Source: Hymenolepis diminuta
Lineage: Eukaryota > Platyhelminthes > Cestoda > Cyclophyllidea > Hymenolepididae
Length of the DNA: 64,000 nucleotides
Direction: 5' to 3'
Assembly: GCA_900708905.1 (NCBI GenBank)
Contig: CAADRB010000006.1
Coordinates: forward strand, 3,988,316-4,052,315
The notes under the pieces were generated by a model. The model did no database searches. It was given only the letters and a program-made list of their open reading frames with translations, and was not told where the DNA came from. The position numbers and the translations under genes are program-made. Positions 36,701-44,800 of this stretch are shown one piece after another (within the stretch, counting starts at the first letter, position 1; every line of letters begins with the position of its first letter).

Positions 36701-38539
36701 GAATTCATTGTCATTCTCCAAAGTTGGCTTTTTTATTCAATATGAATAATTTATTTAATAATATAATATCTTAGTTTATTTTGATGTCTACTCACAATCC
36801 AATGAATTCTTCAACCTAATGATAGTAAGTAAAACAGGATTTTAAAATAACCGCATGACCAGACTTTTTTAATTTTTGTATCTAAACGATTAACTATTGA
36901 TTTTTAAACAATAAGAGGGATAAATTGAAGTAAACCATCATCTACAGAATTAAAAATTATTATTCCAAATTTAAAATCATAACCATATAAAATTTTTATG
37001 AATATGAACACAAAGCTGAAGAGAAAGAAAATTAATACGATTTGAAAATGAGGTCTAGATATCAAAAAATCTTAGCTCATCTGATGTTTGCATTCGAGTT
37101 CAGTAATATCCACTTAGGGAACTGTTCATTGTCTTACACTTCAAGGTTCAAATTTCATTATCCGTCTTTTGGATAGCTGAATAAATTCTTATCCATTGTC
37201 TTATGTGCTTATTGACCGATTTGTATAATTACGATTATCGACTCTTCTTCCAATGGTCGAAAAGTAACATAATCCCACAAGATCTTCAACGGTGTCATCT
37301 ACTTTTCTAATGCTCCAATTTTAGGATGTGTTAATTCATGCCGCGACGTCCAGAGCTTTTTGACAGGAAGGGTAATTAAGGTATTTAATCGTAACTTTTC
37401 AGTACGTTTCTTTCATATCAAATCATATATTATGACATAAAGTTAAGCAGATTTCCGCGGTTAATTAATGGACAAGAGAAAACAAAAAAATCCTCGAACC
37501 AAATTCGTCCTGGACCAAATGTGTGATCTGGAAGCTAGGTATCGCCTTTTTACTGGCAAATAGGCGAGCAATTATAAATATGAATGCTTATTTTAAACGA
37601 TTTAACATTAAATATGCATATAAACCCTCTTCAATGTCTATAAAATCAACAGAGTCAATTAAATTGAATTTTTGATACCTTAATAGAATGGAATGGGTAT
37701 TCGCTAATCCAATCAATTTTTTAGAAAATTCTATTGTTCTCTTACTCAGTTTTCTGTCATTAAGCAATATTTAAAGAAAATTAAAGTAATATCTTTATAT
37801 TTACATCCATAAAAGCATCTCCGCTTAATGGCCTGTTTCTAGAAGATAGTTTTTGCTGATAATGAGCATTATCTGATATTATAAGAATAGTAAAACGTGC
37901 GGAGAATTCTTTTTAAATGTTTATAACTTCATACACTACGAAAGAAAGAAGATATTATTTTCATTTTTTTCTAAAAATTATTTAAAGTTTGCCAAATATC
38001 CTGCTAATTGATAAGTAATTAATTAAAATCAACTGAAATTTGATAAAATTTGCTGATATTTCTTGAATTAAAGATAAAAGTTCATCTTAGACACTAATAA
38101 GTTGTGGTGATGAATCAGATATCTGCAAAATGGACAATCTCGCTTCAACCTAATATCATGTTAATTCAACCTTCTTTCTCAAAATTGAAAGAAAGTTATT
38201 TGAAGTGGCAAAACCTATCATTAACACTAAACATTGAATATCGCGGTAAATAATCCGAGGACAGATAAAAAAATTTTTAATTTTTGAAAAATTAACTGCA
38301 CAATAAGAAATAGCCATGCAACCCAAATTTCAACAATAAGACTCTTTGATATCTAGACTTTCCTCTCAATGTATTTTCAATCCCTGCCTAAATTCTTGCT
38401 AAACATGTTCCTTACCAATTTTATTGCCTTCCCACAATAAAAAAACTTGAATTTGTTTAGTCCTTCTGTGAGTTATAATATAAGGAATATGTAAAATATG
38501 AAATATTAACTAACCTGAGGGTATCAGCTGGTGAGACAT
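695..38539 (-). CDS. Whole gene: secreted-type EB/EGF-module plus ZP-like single-pass membrane protein (about 15 exons)
   Basis: This entry gives the overall span; individual exons are listed separately. Seen: successive minus-strand exons have GT-AG borders and matching phases from exon 1 to exon 12, giving signal peptide (about residues 1-28), five six-cysteine modules (about 43-311), a ZP-like region (about 312-603), an Arg-rich linker (about 628-650), a TM helix (about 672-694) and a short basic tail, about 719 residues in all. Known: ZP proteins of arthropods and nematodes are type I membrane proteins, cleaved above the TM, that polymerise into apical extracellular matrix and cuticle. 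Inferred: a cuticle or apical-matrix anchoring protein, with the EB modules as binding or adhesive parts. The modules and TM are solid. The ZP assignment is tentative because the full cysteine set is not visible. Exon 14 is the weakest link. I do not recognise a named orthologue. Confidence 0.72.
997..3444 (-). other. Intron 14 (about 2.4 kb)
   Basis: Between tentative exon 14 and exon 15. ORFs at 1,622-2,231 are A+T-driven, without splice support. Nothing else recognised. Confidence 0.4.
3445..3501 (-). CDS. Exon 14: tentative short exon
   Basis: A strong donor (TTAA/GTGAGT after 3,445) ends an open stretch reading GEVDYHKPLEREVLNCPL. Its leftover A joins the AA of exon 15 to make Lys, the required phase. 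Acceptors are weak: TTGAG before 3,501 or GGCGAG before 3,493, neither with a good pyrimidine tract. The 3,493 choice pairs with the phase-0 donor of exon 13; the 3,501 choice pairs with its other donor. It is proposed because it bridges the phase gap between exons 13 and 15. Confidence 0.3.
3707..3740. repeat. Compound (TA)n(TG)n microsatellite
   Basis: Eight TA units (3,707-3,722) are followed directly by nine TG units (3,723-3,740). Confidence 0.95.
4720..4990. repeat. Interspersed repeat family A, copy 1
   Basis: Aligns in the same orientation with 14,255-14,512 and 37,085-37,291. Shared landmarks, in order, are an AATTGAAATTTTACGAATCGTC-like block, a CAGTGCTTATTGATGG-like block, and ATGATTGGGAGGGCAAAATG followed by ATGATATTCA. 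It has no coding potential of its own. Probably an old SINE- or MITE-like element. Confidence 0.5.
5613..5712 (-). CDS. Exon 13: probable extracellular segment, borders uncertain
   Basis: The minus strand is open over TRKFIEESFKIFSPRDVRSK, then YDEYNAPASGVLK, in the phase exon 12 requires. The acceptor could be CTCAAAG (before 5,712) or TACTAG (before 5,706). The donor could be CTGAAG/GTAATA (after 5,613) or TCGG/GTGTGC (after 5,624). If unspliced, the frame runs on to a stop near 5,547. A diverged copy with a stop lies in intron 2, so the region belongs to duplicated DNA. The coding role is likely but not certain. Confidence 0.5.
5713..8338 (-). other. Intron 12 (about 2.6 kb)
   Basis: Contains a (CT)n microsatellite at 5,948-5,964 and the flank of exon 13 that is duplicated in intron 2. 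Otherwise A+T-rich with nothing recognised. Confidence 0.5.
5948..5964. repeat. (CT)n microsatellite
   Basis: An uninterrupted CT run of 17 bases. The related copy near 26,250 lacks the expansion, so the run grew after the duplication. Confidence 0.9.
8339..8477 (-). CDS. Exon 12: extracellular segment with Cys pair
   Basis: The acceptor GAGGCTTACAG precedes 8,477 and the donor CTGTG/GTAAGA follows 8,339. The exon encodes EFSLNNLKSLIDSCKARCF, then KSFGLRTSIPFSSGALSN and HNLPFVL. The L-I-D-x-C element followed by a second cysteine would suit the LIDxxGC region of ZP-C domains, though spacing differs from the usual. The other nearby acceptor (GAATTCAG) leads straight into a stop, which supports this choice. 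Phase matches exon 11. Confidence 0.75.
8478..11840 (-). other. Intron 11 (about 3.4 kb)
   Basis: Non-coding. A pyrimidine-rich, less A+T-rich block lies at about 9,120-9,300; I cannot name it. Scattered short ORFs have no splice support. Confidence 0.5.
11841..11968 (-). CDS. Exon 11: ZP-C-like segment
   Basis: The acceptor TTTCGTGTAG precedes 11,968 and the donor GGCG/GTAAGC follows 11,841. The exon encodes QSLNANVNVSMTILNENLQE, then VDQVSEGENISLRFNLLPG. The order V-x-M-x-I ... V-x-x-G-x-x-I-x-L-R-F is typical of the first strands of ZP-C domains. Two possible N-glycosylation sites (NVS, NIS) fit an extracellular location. It is separated from exon 10 by only 81 nt. Confidence 0.82.
12050..12183 (-). 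CDS. Exon 10: ZP-N-like beta strands
   Basis: The acceptor TATTCTATCCAG precedes 12,183 and the donor ATTTT/GTGAGT follows 12,050. The exon encodes GGRTKYQGSVVIVMEDSLLN, then PTRDLRLPFSCIDQ and ITRERQEEI. The KYQGSVVIV strand followed by LRLPFSCID resembles the conserved Y-x-N-x-hydrophobic strand and final cysteine strand of ZP-N domains. It enters in phase 0 and leaves two bases (TT), completed to Phe by exon 11. Confidence 0.85.
12184..14559 (-). other. Intron 9 (about 2.4 kb)
   Basis: Contains one copy of the old interspersed repeat at about 14,255-14,512, close to the exon 9 donor. The rest is A+T-rich with nothing recognised. Confidence 0.5.
14255..14512. repeat. Interspersed repeat family A, copy 2
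   Basis: Shows the same block order as copy 1: ATCAAAG near the start, AAATTTCTAGAATCATC, CAGTGCTTATGGAGG, then CGATGGTTGTGAAGGCAAAC and ATGATACTTC. Diverged, with small indels. It lies in intron 9 close to exon 9. Confidence 0.5.
14560..14933 (-). CDS. Exon 9: large extracellular exon, start of the ZP-like region
   Basis: This is the longest coding exon (374 nt), between acceptor TTTATCATATAG and donor GGGT/GTAAGT. It encodes VCENALLLVCYVPHWDAPYE, an alanine-rich stretch STANTAAAAGADLW, and then NVTYNKPYCTQIDLINN and EYGIKLYNMG. Cysteines are few (VCE, VCY, YCT), unlike the EB exons. It contains a possible N-glycosylation site (NVT). Together with exon 10 it resembles the second half of a ZP-N domain, but this is a pattern judgement, not a search. 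The alternative acceptor TTCAG two codons later gives the wrong phase. Confidence 0.88.
14934..16861 (-). other. Intron 8 (about 1.9 kb)
   Basis: This is A+T-rich non-coding sequence. ORFs here are short and lack splice context; nothing recognised. Confidence 0.5.
16862..17026 (-). CDS. Exon 8: EB/EGF-like module 5
   Basis: The acceptor ATGCCTGCAG precedes 17,026 and the donor CACA/GTAAGT follows 16,862. The exon encodes PRVSQKDSSCQHCVDNGGEC, then RIDCKCPPD and NGVCKFRH. It has six cysteines (C-x2-C-x6-C, then C-x-C, then C). The close first pair (CQHC) resembles the CASC start of module 3, so modules 3 and 5 form a subtype. It is the last module before the ZP-like region. Confidence 0.9.
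17086..17253 (-). CDS. Exon 7: EB/EGF-like module 4
   Basis: The acceptor ATGCATTTTAG precedes 17,253 and the donor TGCT/GTAAGT follows 17,086. The 55 full codons include DLCNEEDLRCRSPLATC, then GTCTCPPEY and YEC, giving six cysteines in the same order as modules 1-3 with a longer third spacing. It is followed by a 59-nt intron, the shortest in the gene. Confidence 0.9.
17254..18529 (-). other. Intron 6 (about 1.3 kb)
   Basis: This is non-coding sequence between exons 6 and 7. I see no additional six-cysteine exon and no recognisable repeat. Confidence 0.5.
18530..18627 (-). CDS. Exon 6: second half of EB/EGF-like module 3
   Basis: The acceptor TATCTTTCTAG precedes 18,627 and the donor TTAG/GTGAGA follows 18,530. 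The exon encodes QFERYGCVCPNLRTNTQFRD, then PSRPQRTCGAQL, supplying cysteines 4-6 (GCVC and RTC). Only this module is split by an intron inside its cysteine framework; the other four are single-exon. Confidence 0.88.
18708..18816 (-). CDS. Exon 5: first half of EB/EGF-like module 3
   Basis: The acceptor AATGTTTTAG precedes 18,816 and the donor CGCC/GTGAGT follows 18,708. The exon encodes TKLFDRKSLICASCLQEGGD, then CFAFEHGDQKQEEGS and the first two bases of a proline. It holds cysteines 1-3 of a module completed by exon 6. The leading A left by exon 4 makes arginine at the join. An 80-nt intron follows. Confidence 0.85.
19010..19138 (-). CDS. Exon 4: EB/EGF-like module 2
   Basis: The acceptor TTTCTTGCAG precedes 19,138 and the donor TGTA/GTAAGT follows 19,010, both near consensus. 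The exon encodes 42 full codons with the pattern KCRVDADC, SSCHPG, YCTCPGN and NAC, i.e. C-x5-C-x7-C-x6-C-x-C-x14-C. One exon carries one complete module, as is common in shuffled extracellular modules. It enters and leaves in phase 1, so it can be skipped or duplicated without frameshift. Confidence 0.9.
19139..21682 (-). other. Intron 3 (about 2.5 kb)
   Basis: This is non-coding A+T-rich sequence between modules 1 and 2. A small pyrimidine-rich block lies near 20,140-20,290 with a short hairpin (AGCATAG/CTATGCT). No exon or named repeat was recognised. Confidence 0.5.
21683..21820 (-). CDS. Exon 3: EB/EGF-like module 1
   Basis: The acceptor CTTGGTTTTTGCAG precedes 21,820. The exon encodes GACNKEPPNFCDRIV, then NSVCNRAKNECFCRKG and a final VACK, spacing C-x8-C-x9-C-x6-C-x-C-x13-C, the six-cysteine pattern of EB-type modules. 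Two donors have the same phase: GCCT/GTAAAA at 21,692 and ACAT/GTAGGC at 21,683. I prefer the second because it keeps the sixth cysteine. The neighbouring upstream ORF sequence before the acceptor is intron. Confidence 0.8.
23154..24485 (-). mobile_element. Decayed mariner-family (DD34D) transposon, nearly full length
   Basis: The left end, after a TA dinucleotide, reads CAGGGTGCGTAAGATGTC. The right end, read inward on the minus strand, is AAGGGTATGTAAGATATC, forming imperfect terminal inverted repeats about 1.33 kb apart, the usual mariner size. Between them lies a broken transposase on the minus strand. The element has the same orientation as the host gene and lies wholly within intron 2. 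TIR divergence and several stops show that it is old and inactive. Confidence 0.85.
23275..24372 (-). pseudogene. Mariner transposase remnant
   Basis: Read piecewise in shifting frames on the minus strand, it shows an N-terminal helix-turn-helix (RNLKIARFLQVTRSSV, then a stop), the linker RTPEFVRRVSGMIDEN, then SFFSHENNF and QKVNRRNDRWL, then FFPQGPRVNVDADVYVE, FQQDMPPSHKA, SSDFNPLDYYV, EVNKYPHNT and a final IEAEGGY-like end. In intact relatives the first catalytic residue lies in an FSDE-type motif. Here codon 23,887-23,889 reads His instead of Asp. The second (FQQD) and third (DFNP) aspartates remain. Several stops and frameshifts mean it cannot make transposase. Confidence 0.88.
25940..26290 (-). 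pseudogene. Degenerate copy of the exon 13 region (pseudoexon)
   Basis: The segment aligns in the same orientation with 5,540-5,990. Shared blocks include an exact 16-mer, TATTTTCAAGATGTTT, and conserved runs such as GATTAACGAT, TTTGACTCTC and CCCATTGCCG-like sequence. The part matching coding exon 13 reads ITRNAKKFL then a stop, against IAQSTRKFIEE in exon 13, so it cannot be translated through. Similarity continues into the sequence flanking exon 13, so this is a genomic duplication and not a retrocopy. It sits in intron 2 of the same gene. Confidence 0.55.
27560..27661 (-). CDS. Exon 2: hydrophobic core of the signal peptide
   Basis: The exon has clean borders: acceptor GCATTTTACAG before 27,661 and donor AATCG/GTGAGT after 27,560. 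It encodes 34 residues beginning GFVTILSFIAIPVLSS and running to IILADLTPIVQKG. The hydrophobic stretch followed by small residues (ILA, then DLT) is a typical secretory signal with likely cleavage after the alanine near residue 28. It ends in phase 1, and the leftover G pairs with GT of exon 3 to give glycine. It has no cysteines, unlike the downstream exons. Confidence 0.75.
27662..38514 (-). other. Intron 1 (about 10.8 kb)
   Basis: This is A+T-rich non-coding sequence between exons 1 and 2. ORFs inside are short, low-complexity and lack good splice borders. I see one copy of the old interspersed repeat at about 37,085-37,291 and nothing else I can name. Long first introns often carry enhancers, but none can be recognised from the sequence. 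Confidence 0.55.
37085..37291. repeat. Interspersed repeat family A, copy 3
   Basis: Contains TTCAAATTTCATTATCCGTC, TGTGCTTATTGACCG and CAATGGTCGAAAAGTAAC, then CACAAGATCTTCA, in the same order and strand as copies 1 and 2. It is the most diverged of the three and lies in intron 1. Confidence 0.4.
38515..38539 (-). CDS. Exon 1: 25-nt start exon, N-terminus of the signal peptide
   Basis: The ATG at 38,539-38,537 opens eight codons (MSHQLIPS) plus one base, then a strong donor CAG/GTTAGT at 38,514. The leftover G joins the GT of exon 2 to make glycine, in frame with a strongly hydrophobic run. This start was chosen because it is the nearest upstream ATG-to-donor segment with the phase exon 2 needs, and because promoter-like motifs lie just upstream. 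If the upstream acceptor is used, this is a 25-nt microexon beginning exactly at ATG. The next intron is about 10.8 kb, so the link to exon 2 rests on phase and sense only. Confidence 0.6.
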
Positions 38540-38650
38540 CTTGGAGGAGATTTCAGGAAGGAAGACGGAAGGATATTGAAATTAAATCCAGTCAGGAAGA
38601 TGTGTAACAAACAGTTTTGGTGTTGATGCAATTAATATGTGTGTACTTAC

Positions 38651-38713
38651 TACTACAACGATAACAGAGGCGGCGAAGTATGAGCTGGCCAGTTGAGCTC
38701 CTCATTCACTCTC
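38651..38713 (-). other. Putative non-coding 5' UTR exon (3' border at 38,651; 5' border unknown)
   Basis: A very good donor (GTAGTA, then GTAAGTAC) occurs at 38,650/38,649 on the minus strand, followed 111 bases later by a pyrimidine-rich acceptor ending CTCCAAG directly before the ATG at 38,539. This suggests that a leader exon is spliced to the first coding exon. The transcription start is not visible, so the upstream limit is arbitrary. If the splice is not used, the whole stretch is simply 5' UTR. Confidence 0.4.
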
Positions 38714-38718
38714 ATTGG
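38714..38718 (-). promoter_or_regulatory. CCAAT box
   Basis: The minus-strand reading is AGCCAATGAG, a CCAAT-box context, about 65 bases upstream of the putative 5' UTR exon's donor and 175 bases upstream of the ATG. No clear TATA box is visible nearby. It is supported by position relative to the gene and by the GC box at 38,801. Confidence 0.35.
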
Positions 38719-38800
38719 CTGGTGAATTGAGTCCAAATTTAACTCTCGCACCTTTTGCAATCGCGCGTCCGGTTCTCTCTCCTCATAAGCACTGTTAGAT

Positions 38801-38808
38801 GGGGGCGG
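38801..38808 (-). promoter_or_regulatory. GC-box-like motif upstream of the gene
   Basis: A GGGGGCGG octamer (plus-strand reading) lies about 260 bases upstream of the start codon of the minus-strand gene. It stands out in A+T-rich surroundings and resembles an Sp1/KLF GC box. Its function is inferred from position only. Confidence 0.3.
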
Positions 38809-41800
38809 ACATGAGAGCGAGAGAAGTCATGCGTCGTTGTATCCGGTTTCATTTATTCCAAGAGGTAGCATGCTCACTTGGGCAGAAAATTATCTCAAGT
38901 GATCATTCGAGTTGCATAATACATGCATTAGCCAAAATCTTATCATTTTTTATTACCCATGGTACAGCTAAAAAGCTTCAAAATTTTTAATTATAGAATA
39001 CTTTCTTAATAAAGGAATAGCAACAAAGTATGAAACGGAGGGGGGGACATCATGATTTTTGCTTTTTTTATTTCGGGAGCGTTACTTTGTCCGAATTTCT
39101 CATAAAGATAAGGGTTCGCCTTGTGATGTTTCAGGGTACAATCTTTATACTCTGACTCACTTATTCGCGGTTGAGATATGCAGAGTTTGTTAAACTGCCC
39201 AACATCACCCCAATACAAAAATGATCCAAACCACCTTATCAAAATAAGACGCATGTTTTTGTATCTATAGGTGAATTTATTTTTTCCGCCACTTCGTTCA
39301 AATAAAAGGAAATTTAAAGAAGCAGGAATTAAAGGGTGATAAACAAAGAATCTTAAATATAAGAATTATTTTGGACAATATATTATTTTCTTTTATGTTA
39401 TAGAACTGAATAAATGAGTACGAGTATTTTCAGGAGACGTAAAAGGGTTTCCAAATGATGCATCATCGGCAATATCAATTCTGCTTTTTTCATTGTGTCT
39501 ATGGTCCACAGCAGTGCAAGGCTTTTTATGAAGATGTTAAATATGGTAGGGCATTTGAACAGGGGATGTCAAACGGCGTAACAAGCGGGTTGATAGTGAC
39601 TTTATTTGAATTCTAGATGCATTTAGTTATCCAGTCTTTTTTATGTGTGCATTCTTCTACGTGATGTCCGAAGTTTAAAATTTACTGACTGGTCACACAA
39701 GTGCATGATTTTTTAACGTTTTTTGCTTGTTAATTTAATTCCGTGTTTGGTCATGCCACATCAATTTGTTTGTAATTCTTATTGACAATAGTAAGCAGAT
39801 GTGACTAGGAGCAATTTTTTGGCATAGCGGATTTTTACATCTGTACATTTTCTTACTTTATTTTTCTATATTTGTTAAGGCATTCCAAGCTCAGAATAGG
39901 CACTCTTTATTTAACGTTAGCGAAAATAGTGGATTATATTATTACTTGCCGAGCGTATTAAACTGGAGTCTATTGTTAACCTTCAGAGACTCTAACCTTG
40001 AAAAGAGACCATATTAACAAATTATTTCCAATATTTTTTGACGACCACAAAATTATCAATATTTTAAGTTGACCTCACGTTTGAAGTCCAGTTAATCAAA
40101 TTATTTAGGAAGCAATTTGGTTGAGCCTTATAACATTCGCCTGAAAAGTAAACTTATCATAAGTCAATGTATAATTCAATTTTTACATTGAGAAATATAG
40201 AATATTTAGTATTTCATTATGTGCGTTTCTATTGCCAGATACTAGCAGATGTAAAGCTATTCTTAAAAGTATCTTCGATGCTGGAACAAGTTCGATTATC
40301 ATATAAAATATCGTATCAGGCATCAGTAAGCATGATTAGATTAGCTTTAAAACCAATCTTTATATTAGTTACTTAGTTTACTGCTGTTACTTTATTCGCT
40401 TAATTGGAAAATTCAGTAAAATTACTCAGTATACATCGATTCTGTATTTGGAATGGACATTAAAAGTGGGATTTAATATGAATCTGCTGAAAGTTTAAAC
40501 CTTATGGGCGCTTGCTGATGGAACTCATTTTTCCTAAACATTTAATAATTAAATCGAGAATGTGGAAGTGAAGGAGGCATTCTTCCACAAGTCTCTCACC
40601 TCAAGGCCAAAATCTCCTATTCCTTTTCATATCTATTTCCCCTTGAAATAAACAGAAAGTAATGAATAAATAAGTGGACTGAACAACTTTATTAGGGTAA
40701 GTGGCTTTTTTCGTGGTAAGTATTCAAAATGTGTGATCCTATTTATATTTCACTTAACATATTCCATCTTAATAATTTCTGTTTAAAATTTTCAGCATAT
40801 AGTTCCACTTTTCAACCTTGTCAGAAGCAATCCTTCAAGAAGCAAATCTTACTTACTCTTGCAAATCTCTGAGTCCATTACGGATAGGGGAATAAATTTA
40901 AATTAATAATTCTTCTTTCCTTGTGAACTAAGAAAATTCTTCTCCATTCTCACTATTTATAAAAAAAGATTCCATGACTGTAAACTAAGTTTTTAAAGCA
41001 TAAAATGATCACAAATTTATTCCGTTTATCTACTTTCTTCCGTGCATTTATCACGGCGTAATCTGAAGGCGGTTTGTTTGCTCTTTTTGATAAAGAAGAA
41101 TTTTAATAATGACAATTTTTTGTCGCTTGGATGCCTTATATAAATGGATAATTGATCAAATTAAGAAGATCTTGTATTAAATGTTTATTTGGCAGATATT
41201 TAGTGATTTCATTCACTCTTATTTGGTCTGAATTTAAACATTTTGATGGAGAGGAAAGATCGAGTAATCTGAGATTGGAAAATAACGAATAGGTTGCTGT
41301 AAAGATATATTGGCGCAGTTTTACAGTATTTAGAATTTAAAAATTAGCTCAGATACGTATAAAATTGGCATTCTCATTAAAATGGACTACATTTATACTT
41401 TTAACCAAAAAGATAAATTATTCATTTAGATTCTTATCTTTTTTAATCGAAATTTGCTATTTTAGTGAATGAAAGGCAATTGATTATACTTCAACTGTGT
41501 ATCTAGCAGTGTCTTCACTTGACTTTGACAAACCTTTTAATTACCACAAACAGTGATTTATATAACTCAATTGATTTCTCTGTTATATTGTATGTTCAGC
41601 TCAAAAAGTTCCACTTGTCTGTAAAAATTTGAATTTTTGGCTTTGTTTTGTAAGCAGTCGTAGTTAATTCAAATCAACAATTAATCTTTTCTTTCAAAAA
41701 TTGAGGCAAATCACCACATAACTGTAAACGTGCCACGAATGGTTCTTATTCCATCATCATAAACTCCCCTGAATAGTTAATAAATTACTGCGGCGTCACT

Positions 41801-44800
41801 AAAAATTTTAAAATTTGAACAAGTTATCTGAAGTGTATCTTACTTCATGCAAAAAATAAATCCTCCTAACTCAAGGCAATACATCCGATACTGCTTAGGT
41901 ACTTTGATCATTCGTCAAACATTTACCCCGACAGTACTAATCAATCAGAGACAATAGGTATCCAAAATGGGGGTTAGTACTTTTAAAGCAAATTTCATCT
42001 CTTTCCCGGAATAATTAATTCATTCTTCTTGTGTTTCTGTTTATCCTTTTACAAAAATTATTTTCACACCATCGGAATTGACGGCTCGGCTTGCAGTCTT
42101 TTTTCTTCTCTAATTCTGCAAATTTATTATGAAAAGCGTTAAAAGATGGTTTAGAGGCAGTCTTAATAAGAGATCATTTTATATTTACTCCTTTTACCCA
42201 GAATGCACCAGAGCATTTGACCATCTCATTCCTTGGTATGCAGTAACGGGCATTGATCGGTGGCGGACATGCATGTTGATCACTTTTCAGCTGGTGAACT
42301 AGTTCTCTGCACAAGGTGGTTTAAGGATGAGTATAATCAAGACGAACTACATTTTATTTGGGTACTCCATCTCGTATATTATTTTTGTTAGTTTAAAAAA
42401 GATATTTTGGGGAATTTGACAAAATTAGAATCTCTTAATTTTTAATTAAATCTTATTCACCCAAGGTCAAACAAAGTATAAATTTAATTTCAAAGTGGTA
42501 GTTGAATTCTGCCTTAGCTTTTGTTAATTCTCAACTGATAGCAGGAGATTTTTTGAAGTGTAACATCTTAAATATTCCATTTGATGCAAATTAATTAAGA
42601 TCATTTTAAAACAGAATAATCGAATATGTACATAAATGATCGACTTAAATGAAGATCAAAAATTTTTTAATAAAGGCTATTTTTGTAATTTTATCAGTTT
42701 AATATGTGTGCGTCTTTGTTTGAGTGAGCGTTTTGACAGTTTCCTTCTAGAAAATGGACTGAAGGGTCATAGCTTATAAAAATTTGAAACATGTTTACAC
42801 TAGTCTCTGAGGGCAAAAAAACATTTCTTGCCTTTTTAAACAAAAGATATGTAAGTATTTCATTAATATCTAAATCTTATCCGCCTTTTAAATTTATAAT
42901 TAAAGTAATTGAAACTATATTTTGTTTCACAAGCCCTCTCAAATGTTCACTAAAGCGTAGGATTCGACTCTCATTAAAGGTCGAGTATCAACAACTGACT
43001 TTCATTTCGTGGTCATGTTATAGCATGGCTTACTTCTAGTTACAAAGGGTTTGTTGTAAAAATCTTCAAAGTCAGCAATTTTCTGGAAGATTATTTTTAT
43101 CACTGGATATTAATGAGAGTGCTTTGAGAATAGATAAACATATATTCCTTGAAGTTTTTAGAAATTGGGTCCGGTTTTAAGACGGTATTGAGGCTGCCCC
43201 GCTTAACTTATTCATTCAGTGGATAGCTGATCTATATTAACCTAATTATTTATGCTTACTGCGTTACACGATCAGTGCTTCTCATGGTTAACCGAGTTTT
43301 CCTTAGTTTAAAGGCCCTAACCTTAATACCTCTGATCGCCAAATCACTCCGCATGATCACTTACCTACAAGCCTCAATGGACCAAAGCTAGGAGTCGGAA
43401 GAGTGACCGAACTTTTCGGATGGACTAAATCAAGAACGAGTCTGTGTCAGAAGAATTTATTTACTTCGAATTTTAGTACACAGCAGACTTAAATTAAGGT
43501 CAAATATAGGTCCTTTAAAATGAATTTAGGAATATGAATAGAGAATGATGAGAGATCGCTGCCGACTTGTTGAACGACATCACTAGTATCTGCCAGTACA
43601 ATGTGATTCTTTATTAATAAAGTATTCATTGAGATTCGAAGATCGTTAAACATCATACGCCAAAAAATTTCATGCTATTTTAAAATTTTGAAAATATAAA
43701 TTGAAATTTTTGTAATCTTTTGAAAAAAAAATTAATAAATTTCTTTGTTTAATTGGATGAAAGCTAAATATTAAATTTTTTTGGTCATAAAGAAATTTGT
43801 GATTTTTTGGATCTAATTAGACCTGCCATGCCAGGTTCACCTTCACCAGTTAGTGTGTTTTCTTTTCGTTTATGTGGTCGTTGTGTAACTTGACAACAAA
43901 TGCCGATGTCAACAAAACAAATTAGCGTTCGCCTTTTCATTCGTTTCCACTATAAAACGTAAATTTTTCTCTCATTCTCAAGAATTAAGATGATCCGAAA
44001 CAATTTTAAAATCATTATTTGTTTATATTAAAGAACAAATGACGATCCTGTTCCGAAAATAAAAATTTTGAGAAAAGGTCATAACTTGATGCAGCATAAA
44101 TCAAAATAACTTTTAAGTAGTATGTACTTGAACTTTCACGATTTCTGTTAACTTAAAATCTTCATATCGTACGCAATAATCTATCAGTGTATGCTTTCTC
44201 ACAATTTCCCCAATTTTGAGGTTGCTCAACAAAACGAAGAGAAAAATGTTCAATCTACATAATCTTCAGAAGCAATGCAGAGCTGAAAAGAATGTCAAAA
44301 TATATAAAAAGCAACTATAAAGCCTCATAGAGGTCTCTTGCCAAGGTACTAGAACTTGAAAGTTGTACGTTCTATTTTTCAATTCGTATCCTTGATGCAA
44401 TCGTTAGATAAAGAGACTTACTAATTTTCTGGATTAATAAAGATTAAAGAGGCCAGAATAGGAATGTGTCTACAATGGCGTTTTCTGTTCATCTTTACCC
44501 CAATTTTTCTTAATGTGTCTCCATGAGTATTCCAAAGCTGACATAATTCTCCGTCATTATTTCTTTTAATTATCTACTGTCACCTTACCTCTACCATTTT
44601 AACAACCTCATTCTAGCCATTAATGTGTACCTAATTCAAACCGGTATTGTTCGGTACAGTTATCTCTATCGGATGTTTGAATAAACCGTCGCGTCCGTGG
44701 TATATCTGTTGGCTTTCCATTCCCTTGGTTAGGATGTAGTAAAGATCTTCGTAATCAACAGTTTAAGCTATCGTATAAAGCGCCTTAATGTCACTACGCG

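Noticed and set aside
38799..38990. Plus-strand 63-codon ORF next to the promoter
   Set aside because: A divergent gene was considered, but the residues look random and the ORF overlaps the GC-box motif. No supporting signal.
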